The notes below the pieces were generated by a model. That model was not told where the DNA came from and did no database searches. It saw only the letters and a program-made list of their open reading frames with translations. Positions 43,090-51,540 of a stretch of 64,000 nt of DNA are shown here, piece after piece. The stretch covers positions 54,193 to 118,192 of the forward strand of contig JBMNUF010000008.1 in NCBI GenBank assembly GCA_050946115.1, written 5' to 3'. A program made the translations under genes and the position numbers. This DNA comes from CAYFRC01 sp050946115 (GTDB taxonomy: Bacteria; Bacillota; Clostridia; Christensenellales; Aristaeellaceae). Numbering within the stretch: the stretch's first letter is position 1; the number at the start of each line of letters is the position of its first letter.

Positions 43090-44931
43090 TTACGCCTCCG
43101 CCCTCGCGATGCCCAAAATCTCCCGCTCGCGATCCTCACGGAACTGGTTGGTATAGAGGTTGTAATAATAACCCCTCTGCGCCAGAAGCGAGCGGTGCGT
43201 ACCCGACTCAACGACTTCGCCCTTTCGAATGACCAGGATTCGGTCCGCCGTGCGGACGGTCGAGAGCCTGTGCGCGATGATGAAGCTCGTGCGGTTTTGT
43301 AGCGTCGTCTGGATGGCGCGCTGAATCTTCTGCTCCGTCTCCGTATCGACGGAGGATGTCGCCTCGTCCAATACGAAGATCGCGGGGTCGGCGAGCAGCG
43401 CCCGCGCGAAGGAGATGAGCTGCTTCTGCCCCGTGGAGAGGCGGTTTCCACCCTCGCCCACGTCCGTATCGTAGCCCTTTTCAAATTTTAGGATAAAGTC
43501 CTCCGCGTCCACCGTGCGGGCGGCGCGCTCGGTCTCCTCGTCCGTGGCGTCGAGCCTGCCGTAGCGGATGTTGTCGCGGATGGTGCCGGAGAACAGGTGC
43601 GGCTGCTGCAATACATAGCCAAGGTGCGACTGCAGCCAGAGCTGCGAGCGCTCCTTGTAGTCACGCCCGTCGATCAGGATACGCCCCTCGGTCGGCTCGT
43701 AAAAGCGGCAGATGAGGTTCACGATGGTGGACTTGCCGCTGCCGGTCTCGCCGACGAGCGCGACGGTTTCGCCCGCCTTCACGTGCAGGTTGAAATTTGA
43801 AAGCACCTTTTCGCCGCCCGAATAGCGGAACGTGACGTTCTCAAAATCGATATCGCCCTTGATTGTCTCCCAGTTTTCCGTTTTGGGGTTGAAACTGTCG
43901 CCGTATTTTGCGATCACCTCTTCGGAATCGGCGATCTCCGGCTCCGTCTCGATCAGGGAGATGACGCGCTCCGCCGCAGCCTGCGAGGACTGCAGCTCCG
44001 CAAACGTCCGCGCGATGGCGGAGATCGGCTCGAAGATTTGGACGGAATAGCTCACGAACGCCGTGAGCATGCCGAAGGAGATCGCGCCGGAAAAAACGTC
44101 GTACCCGCCCTTCCACAGCGCATACGCCGCCGCGAGGGAGCCCAGAGAGGACACGATGGGCATGAACAGCGCCGACAAGACCGCCGCGCGGATGGCAGAC
44201 CGCTTCATCGTGCGCGTCTGTTCGCAGAACTCCGCGTCGTTTGCCTCCTCGCGCACGAGCGTCTTGGTCGTCTTCGCGCCCATGATGCCCTCGTTGAACG
44301 CGCCCGTGATCTTGGAATTGATCTTGCGCACCTCGCGATAGCTCTTTAAGATGCGCTTTTGGAAGAACATCGAGATGACCCCGATGACGGGGATTACCGC
44401 GAGCACCGCGAGCGAAAGCATGAGATTCATCGAAACCATGACGATCGTGACGATGACCACGAAGAACAGCCCCCACAGAAGGTCGATCAGCCCCCAGCCG
44501 ATCGTGTCGCCGAGGCGTTGCGTGTCGCTCGTCATGCGCGCGATGATGTAGCCGATGGGCGTCTTGTCGTAGTAGGAAAAGGGCAGCTCCTGCAATCGGT
44601 TGAAGCCGATCTCGCGGATCATGTGGCATACGCCCGTCTCCGTGCGCCCCGAGAGCAAACAGAACGCGAAGATGCAGCCTACCTGAAACAACACCAGCCC
44701 GAAATACCGTGCGATGAACCAACCGAGCCCTTCCGTGGTGCCGCCGGCGATGTATACGTCGATCGCTTCCGACGTCAGAAGCGGAAACAGCACGTCGCAG
44801 ATCGAGGAAAGCAGCATCGCAAAGCCGATCGCGATCAGGTGGAAGCGAAAGGGCTTTGCATAGCGCACGAGCTTTATCCACAGCGAGATGTCAAACCGTT
44901 TGGTATAGTCCTGCTCTTCCTGAAATTGCAT
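43090..44931 (-). CDS. ABC exporter subunit with consensus catalytic Glu (BmrD/LmrD-like half-transporter)
   Basis: 613 residues: six-helix exporter domain (about 30-330) followed by an ATPase domain. Walker A is VALVGETGSGKSTI, Walker B FVLDEATSSVDTETE with the catalytic Glu present, but the signature is LSTGQKQ instead of LSGGQ. Its partner at 44933-46756 has the opposite defect, so the two form an asymmetric heterodimer with one good and one degenerate ATP site, like BmrCD, LmrCD and TM287/288. Export of drugs or amphipathic molecules is expected. The ATG is one base after the partner's stop (TGATATG). Confidence 0.92.
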   Translation of the reverse strand: MQFQEEQDYTKRFDISLWIKLVRYAKPFRFHLIAIGFAMLLSSICDVLFPLLTSEAIDVYIAGGTTEGLGWFIARYFGLVLFQVGCIFAFCLLSGRTETGVCHMIREIGFNRLQELPFSYYDKTPIGYIIARMTSDTQRLGDTIGWGLIDLLWGLFFVVIVTIVMVSMNLMLSLAVLAVIPVIGVISMFFQKRILKSYREVRKINSKITGAFNEGIMGAKTTKTLVREEANDAEFCEQTRTMKRSAIRAAVLSALFMPIVSSLGSLAAAYALWKGGYDVFSGAISFGMLTAFVSYSVQIFEPISAIARTFAELQSSQAAAERVISLIETEPEIADSEEVIAKYGDSFNPKTENWETIKGDIDFENVTFRYSGGEKVLSNFNLHVKAGETVALVGETGSGKSTIVNLICRFYEPTEGRILIDGRDYKERSQLWLQSHLGYVLQQPHLFSGTIRDNIRYGRLDATDEETERAARTVDAEDFILKFEKGYDTDVGEGGNRLSTGQKQLISFARALLADPAIFVLDEATSSVDTETEQKIQRAIQTTLQNRTSFIIAHRLSTVRTADRILVIRKGEVVESGTHRSLLAQRGYYYNLYTNQFREDREREILGIARAEA

Positions 44932-44932
44932 A

Positions 44933-46756
44933 TCAGGCTCCCTCCCCCCGTTGCTCCTCGCCGAGCTCTTCTTCGAGCGCGGTCTGGATGCGGTAAATGC
45001 GCCTGTACAGGCCGTCCTGCGCGATCAGCTCCTCGTGCGTGCCCTGCTGCGCGACCTTGCCGCCTTCGAGCACGACGATCAAATCCGCCTCGGACAGGGT
45101 CGTCAGGCGGTGGGAGATGATAAACGTCGTGATGTTTTCGCCCTTTTCCTTGAGCGCCTTGCGGATCGTCCTGTCCGTTTCGGTATCGACGGCGGAGAGC
45201 GAATCGTCGAAGATTAGGATGTGATTGTCCTTCAGGAGCGTTCGCGCGATGGCGACGCGCTGCTTCTGCCCGCCCGAGAGCGTCACGCCCCGCTCGCCGA
45301 CCAAGGTATCATAGCCCTTTTCGAATTCGCGGATGAAGCCGTCCGCGTCCGCCGTGCGCGCCGCATCGTAGATCTTCTCCGCAGGCGCGTCCGCATCTAC
45401 GATGCCGATGTTGTCATACACCGTGCGCGAATAGAGGAACGGCTCCTGCAGCACCAGCCCGATGTGCGAGCGCAGGCACGATTTTTTGATATGGTTGATG
45501 TTGATGCCGCCGATTAGGATTTCGCCGGATTTCACGTCGTACAGGCGCTGCAACAGGAGCATGAGCGTCGACTTGCCGCTGCCCGTCGCGCCCAGAATCG
45601 CGACCGTCTGCCCCCTGCGAACCTTGAAATCGACGTCTGTCAATACGGGGTTGGATTCCTCATACGAAAAGCCCACATGGCGAAACTCGATGTCCCCGTC
45701 TACCGGCGCATAGATCGCGTCGGGGTCGTCCTTTTCCGGCTTCTCGATGAGGATTTCGTCGATGCGCTCCAGGGCGACGATGGATTTGCCCATGTCGGAC
45801 AATATCCTCCCCAGTTCGCGGATGGGCCAGAGTAGCATGGAGATATAGCTCACGAACACCGTCATTTCGCCTACCAGCATCTTCCCGCTCGCGGCGAGGA
45901 ACACGCCATACACCAGCGTCACGCCCGTCTGAAGCATGGAGAGCATATCGCTTCCGGGCCAATAGATCGCGAGCATGTCCACGACGCGCTTGGACTTGTA
46001 CCAGAGGTCGTCGTTCGCCTTTTTGAACTTTTCCACCTCGAACTTCTGCCTGCCGAACGCGCGCACTACGCGCACGCCCGCCAAGTTTTCCTGCAGGACG
46101 GCGCTCATTTTGCCCTCCGCCTCGTCCGCCTCGCGGAAGAACCTGTGCACCATCTTGAAAAACAGCCACGCGAACAAAAACAATGGCGGCACGAGCACCA
46201 TGGATACGAGCGTCATCGCAACATTCATGCGCAGCATGACGATGAGCGCGATGGTAATCATGAGCACCGAGCGGAAGCACTGCACGAGCTGCCCCGAGAG
46301 GAAGCGGCGAATCGTCTCGACGTCGGAGGTGCAGCGCTGGATCAGATCGCCCGTCTGCGCCTTCGCGTGGTAGGAGAACGGAAGGGACTGCAGATGCGTA
46401 TAGAGCCTGTCGCGCAGGGACTTTGCGATGCTCTCGCTCGCCTGCGCCGTCCAGCGCCCCCTGAGGTACTGAAACAGCCCGCCCAAGAGGCTGAGCAGCA
46501 CCATGATAAGCGCCATCAGCCACAGGTTATGCACCAAATAGTCGCGCCCGCCCAAATCCGCTACCCATTTCCCCAAAATCCCCGGGATCGCGAGCGGCCG
46601 CTTTTCGCCGATCACGGCATCTATGGTTTCGGCGAGCACGAGCGGTACGACAAAGCCGACCCCCGCGGAGAGCGCCATCGCCGCGATCGCGCCGGCGTAT
46701 TTGGCGCCGTTTCCCCGCATAATCTCCCGCGCAAGCCGAAGTTTTCGATTGTGCAA
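44933..46756 (-). CDS. ABC exporter subunit with degenerate Walker B (BmrC/LmrC-like half-transporter)
   Basis: 607 residues from TTG 46756, with AGGGGGAA as RBS; the longer frame runs through the leader terminator and is not used. Six-helix exporter domain, then the ATPase: Walker A ILGATGSGKST, signature LSGGQKQRV (consensus), Walker B LIFDDSLSAVD in which Asp replaces the catalytic Glu. That is the degenerate half of a heterodimeric exporter. The gene is first in the operon and is preceded by a leader with a short ORF and an attenuator (46782-46961), the same plan as Bacillus bmrBCD. ATG at about 46714 is an alternative start. Confidence 0.9.
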   Translation of the reverse strand: MHNRKLRLAREIMRGNGAKYAGAIAAMALSAGVGFVVPLVLAETIDAVIGEKRPLAIPGILGKWVADLGGRDYLVHNLWLMALIMVLLSLLGGLFQYLRGRWTAQASESIAKSLRDRLYTHLQSLPFSYHAKAQTGDLIQRCTSDVETIRRFLSGQLVQCFRSVLMITIALIVMLRMNVAMTLVSMVLVPPLFLFAWLFFKMVHRFFREADEAEGKMSAVLQENLAGVRVVRAFGRQKFEVEKFKKANDDLWYKSKRVVDMLAIYWPGSDMLSMLQTGVTLVYGVFLAASGKMLVGEMTVFVSYISMLLWPIRELGRILSDMGKSIVALERIDEILIEKPEKDDPDAIYAPVDGDIEFRHVGFSYEESNPVLTDVDFKVRRGQTVAILGATGSGKSTLMLLLQRLYDVKSGEILIGGININHIKKSCLRSHIGLVLQEPFLYSRTVYDNIGIVDADAPAEKIYDAARTADADGFIREFEKGYDTLVGERGVTLSGGQKQRVAIARTLLKDNHILIFDDSLSAVDTETDRTIRKALKEKGENITTFIISHRLTTLSEADLIVVLEGGKVAQQGTHEELIAQDGLYRRIYRIQTALEEELGEEQRGEGA

Positions 46757-46781
46757 GTCGGTTTCCCCCTTTTTTTGACAT

Positions 46782-46815
46782 AAAAACCCCCGAGCACCAT
46801 AAGGCGACCCGGGGA
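46782..46815 (-). terminator. Attenuator-type terminator in the exporter leader
   Basis: On the minus strand a GC-rich imperfect stem with left arm CCCCGGG (46808-46814) and right arm GCTCGGGGG is followed by TTTTTAT. It lies 26 bases after the end of the short leader ORF and before the first exporter gene. The left arm can also pair with an upstream CCCGGGG (46858-46864), which would prevent the terminator from forming. Confidence 0.75.
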
Positions 46816-46839
46816 GAATATTGCAACCATGCGCATAAA

Positions 46840-46896
46840 TCAGCGCGCGGCAAGACGCCCCGGGAAAAAGCGGAACAGATTCCTGAGCCTGATCAT
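46840..46896 (-). CDS. 18-residue leader peptide of the ABC exporter operon
   Basis: The ORF reads MIRLRNLFRFFPGRLAAR, then TGA, and is preceded by AAAGGAGG. Codons 12-13 (CCG GGG), with the last C of codon 11, form the CCCGGGG segment that can pair with the left arm of the downstream terminator. A ribosome stalled early in this ORF would leave that segment free to antiterminate; a ribosome moving normally would mask it. Basic and Phe-rich. It is too short to be a functional enzyme; a regulatory role is inferred from position. Confidence 0.65.
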   Translation of the reverse strand: MIRLRNLFRFFPGRLAAR

Positions 46897-46932
46897 TCCT
46901 TCGGCGCCTCCTTTCAAACATAGTTCCCGTTC

Positions 46933-46961
46933 ATTATACAGCAAGCGCTGCATATCCGCAA
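46933..46961 (-). promoter_or_regulatory. Promoter of the ABC exporter operon
   Basis: Minus-strand TTGCGG, 17-bp spacer, TATAAT, giving a leader of about 170 bases before the exporter TTG start. It diverges from the promoter at 46977-47005 with 15 bp between -35 boxes. Confidence 0.85.
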
Positions 46962-46976
46962 GGGGGAATTTGGGAA

Positions 46977-47005
46977 TTGACAGACAATTAACCCTATGGT
47001 ATAAT
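46977..47005 (+). promoter_or_regulatory. Consensus promoter of the nucleotidyltransferase gene
   Basis: TTGACA, 17-bp spacer, TATAAT: perfect consensus, 44 bases before the GTG start at 47050. Confidence 0.92.
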
Positions 47006-47049
47006 CGGGCTGCGACAAAACCATTCAAAAGCAAAGGATGTGAAAAGGC

Positions 47050-47793
47050 GTGGAAGCTTTGATCCTTGCCGCAGGGTACGCGACAAGGCTGTATCCCTTG
47101 ACGCGCGATACGCCCAAGGCGCTCTTGCCCATCGGGAAAAAATGCATGCTTTCCTTCATTTTGGAGGGACTGAAGACGATTCCGTCCTTGGAAAAGGTGT
47201 ATATCGTCACCAACGACCGCTTCACCGCGCAGTTTGAGGCATGGGTGGAATCGGCGGATATCTCGCCGCTTACCGTTGAGGTCATCAACGACGGCACGAA
47301 GGGGAACGAGGACAGGTTGGGCGCGCTGGGGGATGTGCAGTTCGCGCTGGAAAATGCGCAAATCGACGACGATTTGCTCGTCATGGCGTCGGACAACTTC
47401 TTCACCTTCCCGCTTTCGGATTTCGTAGATGCGTTTCACAGGACGGGGAAGGACACGCTGCTCGCGGGCCATATCTATGACACGGAGGAATTGCGCCGCT
47501 TTGCCGTGGCGGTTTTGGACGAGGAGGGGACCGTGAAGGAGCTCGTCGAAAAGCCGAAGGAGCCCAAGACGACGATCGCGATCTACGCCATGTACTGCTA
47601 TCGGCGCGATACGCTGCCGCTGTTCAAACAATATATAGACGAGGGAAATCCCGCCGATTCGCCGGGCTTCTTCCCGCAGTGGCTCCACAAGAGGAAAGAA
47701 GTCAAGGTGTGGCTGTTTCGGGGCGACTGCGTGGACATCGGCACGCACGAAACCTATCGCGCCGTGTGCGAGAAATACGGCGGGGAGGCGTAA
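47050..47793 (+). CDS. Sugar nucleotidyltransferase (RmlA/GlmU N-terminal type)
   Basis: 247 residues from GTG 47050. The nucleotide-binding motif is LILAAGYATRLYPLTRDTPKALLPIG at the start (G-x-G-T/x-R-L-x-P-x-T and the PK-L-P segment), with the metal Asp in VMASDNFF. It joins a sugar 1-phosphate to an NTP to make an NDP-sugar; glucose 1-phosphate is the usual substrate of this subgroup, but this cannot be fixed here. Shorter than RmlA (about 290). It is followed 2 bases later by a dCMP deaminase gene in the same operon. Confidence 0.85.
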   Translation: MEALILAAGYATRLYPLTRDTPKALLPIGKKCMLSFILEGLKTIPSLEKVYIVTNDRFTAQFEAWVESADISPLTVEVINDGTKGNEDRLGALGDVQFALENAQIDDDLLVMASDNFFTFPLSDFVDAFHRTGKDTLLAGHIYDTEELRRFAVAVLDEEGTVKELVEKPKEPKTTIAIYAMYCYRRDTLPLFKQYIDEGNPADSPGFFPQWLHKRKEVKVWLFRGDCVDIGTHETYRAVCEKYGGEA

Positions 47794-47795
47794 AA

Positions 47796-48251
47796 ATGGA
47801 AAAGTGGGATAAATGGGATAAGCGCTTCATGGAGATGGCGTTTGTCATCTCCACGTGGGCGAGCTGCTATCAGGACACGCGCAAGATCGGCGCGGTGATC
47901 GTGAAAAACAAGCGCATCATGACCACGGGCTACAACGGCGCGCCCGCGGGCATCAGGACGTGCGTGGAGCGCGGCGAGTGCCTGCGGCGCAAGCTCGGTA
48001 TCCCGTCCGGCGAGCGGCAGGAGCTGTGCTATGCCGTACACGCGGAGCAGAACGCGATCATCCAGGCGGCGCGGCTGGGCGTCTCGATCGAGGGGGCGAC
48101 CTTGTACTGCACGCACCAGCCCTGCGTCATGTGCGCGAAGATGATCATCAACGCCGGCATTGCCCGCGTCGTGTACAAGGAGGGCTATCCCGATGCCTTT
48201 TCGCTCGAAATCCTAAAGGAAAGCGGCGTGCTGCTCGAAAAGATGGACTGA
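47796..48251 (+). CDS. dCMP deaminase (ComEB-like)
   Basis: 151 residues from ATG 47796; the longer frame is inside the upstream gene. The zinc site is HAEQNA (His and catalytic Glu) with PCVMC further on. N-terminal WDKRFMEMAFVISTWASCYQDTRKIGAVIV is typical of deoxycytidylate deaminases. It converts dCMP to dUMP for thymidylate synthesis. RBS GGGGAGG overlaps the end of the nucleotidyltransferase gene. Terminator at 48269-48307. Confidence 0.93.
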   Translation: MEKWDKWDKRFMEMAFVISTWASCYQDTRKIGAVIVKNKRIMTTGYNGAPAGIRTCVERGECLRRKLGIPSGERQELCYAVHAEQNAIIQAARLGVSIEGATLYCTHQPCVMCAKMIINAGIARVVYKEGYPDAFSLEILKESGVLLEKMD

Positions 48252-48268
48252 CGCGCCAAATGCAAATC

Positions 48269-48307
48269 GAAAATGGGCTGTTGCGGATTCCGCAACAACC
48301 CATTTTG
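48269..48307. terminator. Terminator between dCMP deaminase and GlsB-type genes
   Basis: AAAATGGGCTGTTGCGG-ATTC-CGCAACAACCCATTTT, a long near-perfect stem with A- and T-tracts at the ends, usable in both directions. Confidence 0.92.
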
Positions 48308-48355
48308 TGTTTACCGTAAACCAAAGAATTTCATTCCCTTGCGGGTGTTTCCCCG

Positions 48356-48616
48356 TCAGCGGCGCCTGCGCCGAACGCCGCCGATGATCCAAAGCAACAG
48401 ACACGCGCCCCCGACGGCGACCAATAGGCTCCAGATGTTGAAGCCGGTGATGCCCGCGCCGCCCAGGAAGGTCGTGGAGATCCAGCCGCCCAATCCCGCG
48501 CCGACGATGCCCACTACGATGTTGGCGACGGCGCCCATGTTCTCGTCGTGCCCCATGATCCGGCTTGCAATCCAGCCGGCCAGTGCGCCCAAGATGATCC
48601 ACAAAATGATGCCCAT
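48356..48616 (-). CDS. GlsB/YeaQ/YmgE-family small membrane protein
   Basis: 86 residues from ATG 48616, preceded by AAAGGAGG. Three hydrophobic segments with family signatures: IILWIILGALAGWIASRIMG, VVGIVGAGLGGWI and LLVAVGGACLLLWIIGG, ending in RRRRR. The family (sometimes annotated transglycosylase-associated) is common in stress regulons; its biochemical role is unclear. Monocistronic, with promoter at 48660-48688. Confidence 0.9.
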   Translation of the reverse strand: MGIILWIILGALAGWIASRIMGHDENMGAVANIVVGIVGAGLGGWISTTFLGGAGITGFNIWSLLVAVGGACLLLWIIGGVRRRRR

Positions 48617-48659
48617 GGTCGTCCTCCTTTGATATGCATTTCCATTGTACGATGTCTTC

Positions 48660-48688
48660 ATTATTACCCGTTTTTTCGGCGCTGTCAA
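48660..48688 (-). promoter_or_regulatory. Promoter of the GlsB-family gene
   Basis: Minus-strand TTGACA, 17-bp spacer, AATAAT, about 45 bases before the ATG. The stretch 48689-48783 beyond it holds nothing recognised. Confidence 0.78.
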
Positions 48689-48783
48689 GCGCTGCCATAT
48701 TACGGGCGATCGACGCACGGGTTAAGATTGGGGCGGGGGCGTCGAATCGGTTCGCTATCTCCCGACCGTCCATTTTGGGGTGG

Positions 48784-50484
48784 CTATCCCTCCGGGAACA
48801 GCGGATACACGCTGAAGGGCTCGTCGGTTATGTCCACATAGGGCATGTAGCAGTGGAATGGGTCGCTTTGGATCTCGAAGATGCCGTTTTTCGCGGGGAT
48901 CAGTTCCTCTTCGGGCCTTGTCACGTCCCATGAGAGCTCCACGGGGTTCGGCGCGCCGAGCGCGGCGTACAACAGCGGCCCGTATTCCACGGCGAACCGC
49001 TTTTTCCCGTAGACCTGCTCCGCGCCGGTGTAGTGCGTAATGCGGAAGCCGCGCGCAAAGCACACCTCGATCACGTCCCCCGCCGAAACTTCGATCGTCA
49101 CGTAGGAGGACGGCTTGCCGCTTGCCGCCTGCGCCCCGTTTTTGAAGAAGACCGCGTCCTCCGCCGCCCATCGCGGCACGCGCAGCTTCAGCGCAAACGG
49201 TTTTTCGGCGGCGGTAATCGTAATCCGCGCGCTTCCCCCGTCGGGGATGTCCGTCTCGCACGCGATTTTGCACAGCGGAAGGCGCGCGGTCGAAGGCGCA
49301 TAGAGATCGACGTACACAGTATCCTCCGTATACGTATACAGGAACTGCGGCAAGAGCCCCGCCAGCCGCGTTCCCATCGCGGCGCAGCACGTCGCGCGAT
49401 CCAGATACCGAGAATCCTTGTGCTTTTCGAGGAAGTTCAGGTAGTGATAGCCCTCTGTTCCCACCTGCGCCGCGCACAGCACGTTGTAGAGCGAATTTTC
49501 CATCTCGTCTACATAGTGCGCGTCGTCCGGGTACAGGCGGTGCATCCTCTGGTTGATGAGCACCCAGAAATTCGTGGAGCAAAGCTCGTTGTAGTTGCGC
49601 GAAACGCTCAGCCAGTTGCAGCCGGGGAAATAGGTATCCATCTCGCACATCGAGATGCCGCCGCCTACGTGTTGCCACTTGTCCTCGTACATGGGCAGCG
49701 CGCTTCGCACCGCGTCGATGTATAGGCGTTCGCCCGTCGCGCGGTACAGGTCGAGGTATCCTTCCAGCGTCGTTAAAAGCGTCGAATGCGGGTGGTTTCC
49801 GGGGTGGTCGTAGATCGCGCGGTGGTCCTTTCGGATGAGCTGGCGCAGCCACCAGTCCTCCTCGTAATGGTTCCGGGCGACCTCGATGTCCCTTTTTACG
49901 CCGACGGGAGAATCGTACAGCCGCGTCTGCGCGAGGATTCCCTGAAATCCCAAATTCATGTCCTTGACGAAGGGGAGCACGTCGCTGCAGTTGAACCAGT
50001 CGCCCATCTCGCGCGCCATGGCGAAGGCGTCCTCTTCGCCCGCATAGCCCGCGTCCAACAGCCCGAACGTGATCCACGCGCGGGTGTAGTTCGGATATTC
50101 CTTGGTGGGAAACTCCTCGCGCGGAATGGGGATGATGAAGCCGTCATCGTCCATGCAGTCGCGCATTTCGGAGAGCAGCTCGCGCGCCATGGCGCGAAGC
50201 GTGTCGTCCTCTCTCCACAAGAGCGTCGTGCACGCGCCCATCAGAAATTCGCCCGCGGTCTGCCCCTTGAGGTTGTTCTCAAAGTGCCCGCTGCCCGTGC
50301 CATAGGGCGCGTAGGGCGCCTTCTTCCCCTTGTGGACGCGGTACCAGTACAGCATCCTGTCCGTGTCGAAGCCCTTGAGAAAGCCGATGTTGTTCTCAAA
50401 CGCCTTGTGCAGCCTTCCACCCGTGAGCGTTACGCCCCCCGTGGGAACGGAAAGCGCGTAGGGAACGGCGTACTTTTTCGCCAT
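48784..50484 (-). CDS. GH127/DUF1680-like glycoside hydrolase (beta-L-arabinofuranosidase-type)
   Basis: 566 residues from ATG 50484; the GTG three codons earlier lies on the RBS AGGAAGG. An (alpha/alpha)6 barrel (about 20-400) is followed by a beta domain. The active-site pattern of GH127 is visible: NYNELCSTN (Glu and Cys) near residue 300 and DRATCCAAMG with two adjacent cysteines near residue 370, the residues that bind zinc and provide the cysteine nucleophile in beta-L-arabinofuranosidases. No signal peptide, so it is cytoplasmic and would act on imported oligosaccharides. The substrate is inferred only from the family. Confidence 0.82.
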   Translation of the reverse strand: MAKKYAVPYALSVPTGGVTLTGGRLHKAFENNIGFLKGFDTDRMLYWYRVHKGKKAPYAPYGTGSGHFENNLKGQTAGEFLMGACTTLLWREDDTLRAMARELLSEMRDCMDDDGFIIPIPREEFPTKEYPNYTRAWITFGLLDAGYAGEEDAFAMAREMGDWFNCSDVLPFVKDMNLGFQGILAQTRLYDSPVGVKRDIEVARNHYEEDWWLRQLIRKDHRAIYDHPGNHPHSTLLTTLEGYLDLYRATGERLYIDAVRSALPMYEDKWQHVGGGISMCEMDTYFPGCNWLSVSRNYNELCSTNFWVLINQRMHRLYPDDAHYVDEMENSLYNVLCAAQVGTEGYHYLNFLEKHKDSRYLDRATCCAAMGTRLAGLLPQFLYTYTEDTVYVDLYAPSTARLPLCKIACETDIPDGGSARITITAAEKPFALKLRVPRWAAEDAVFFKNGAQAASGKPSSYVTIEVSAGDVIEVCFARGFRITHYTGAEQVYGKKRFAVEYGPLLYAALGAPNPVELSWDVTRPEEELIPAKNGIFEIQSDPFHCYMPYVDITDEPFSVYPLFPEG

Positions 50485-50522
50485 GTATAACACATCCTTC
50501 CTGAAATATTTCCATTACATCC

Positions 50523-50551
50523 AGTATACCGCGGTTTTCCTCTTCCGTCAA
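50523..50551 (-). promoter_or_regulatory. Promoter of the GH127-like gene
   Basis: Minus-strand TTGACG, 17-bp spacer, TATACT, 38 bases before the ATG at 50484. Confidence 0.82.
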
Positions 50552-50614
50552 CGGCATCTTTTTGCCGCCTTCGTGCGTCAAAGAAATATCATGCGATTTT
50601 TGGAGGATGATTTT

Positions 50615-51448
50615 ATGCGAAAAATGCTTTGCCTGATGTTGGCACTTCTTCTCTTTCTGCCCTGCGCCGCCTTTGCGGAGCTCGAAAAGGGCGTCATGAC
50701 GAAGCTGGAACTTGCCAGCGCGATCGACCTGGACGGCGACGGCTCGACGGACACCGTCTCCCTCTCCGTCAAGCCCGAGGACGAGGAGTACCCGGAGGAC
50801 GCGGTCACCTTTACCCTCACCGTGAACGGGCTCTCCGTGGAAGGCGCGGGCTATGCGCTTACGGGCGAACTCTACGCGGCGCGGCTCGATAACGGATACG
50901 ACAGCGTGCTGCTGTTCGTGCCCGAAAACGGCATGAGCTCCGACTATGCATGCAGCGTATTCCTCTACGAGGACGAAAAGCTGATCGCCGTCGGCGGCAT
51001 CCCCTCCCCCGCAGAGAAGATTTCCGTATTCGGCGAAACGCTCACGGGCGTGATTCGCGGCAGCTCGCTGCAGACGTGGTTCCATCCGGGCGAATACGTC
51101 CTGTGCAGGGATTACAGTTATTCCGAGGAATACACGCCGCACGACCCCGTGCTCATGGAAGCGCCGAGGGCGAGCTATCCCGTCGGCACGATCGTGACCC
51201 TCAAAAAGGACATCGCGCTGACGCTCACGCCCTATGTGGACGAGGAGGTCATGGTGCTGCGCGCGGGCGAAGTCGCCGCGCTGACCGCGACGGACGATCT
51301 GAGCTGGATTTACCTCTCTCCCGTCGGGGCGGATATGTACTACGAGTACGCGGGCGGCTATACGGCGATCCGCAACCTTCAGGTCATGACCGCCGACGGG
51401 TTCGTCGATGGCTACGATGCGTTTGAAGGGCTCTTCTTCGCGGACTGA
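50615..51448 (+). CDS. Secreted protein of unknown function with a DxDGDG motif
   Basis: 277 residues from ATG 50615, with TGGAGGA as RBS; the longer frame starts before the RBS. Signal peptide of about 20 residues ending CAAFAELEKG. Just after it comes AIDLDGDGSTDTVSL, a calcium-binding FG-GAP/dockerin-like loop. The rest is beta-rich, with TLKKDIALTLTPYVDEEVMVLRAGEV near 215 resembling an SH3-like unit. I do not recognise the protein as a whole. Divergent from the GH127 gene and 92 bases before the MBL-fold gene. Confidence 0.78.
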   Translation: MRKMLCLMLALLLFLPCAAFAELEKGVMTKLELASAIDLDGDGSTDTVSLSVKPEDEEYPEDAVTFTLTVNGLSVEGAGYALTGELYAARLDNGYDSVLLFVPENGMSSDYACSVFLYEDEKLIAVGGIPSPAEKISVFGETLTGVIRGSSLQTWFHPGEYVLCRDYSYSEEYTPHDPVLMEAPRASYPVGTIVTLKKDIALTLTPYVDEEVMVLRAGEVAALTATDDLSWIYLSPVGADMYYEYAGGYTAIRNLQVMTADGFVDGYDAFEGLFFAD

Positions 51449-51540
51449 TCGATGCCCGAATGCGGCGGAGCCGATTTTCGACGGAACGAAAATAGCAATA
51501 CGCGGTACCATGGCGATCCGCGATGATGAGGTGATGCTTT

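Noticed and set aside
46621..46836. 71-codon frame after the leader ORF of the exporter
   Set aside because: It passes through the terminator hairpin into the exporter gene in another frame and has no RBS. The 18-codon ORF upstream is better supported.
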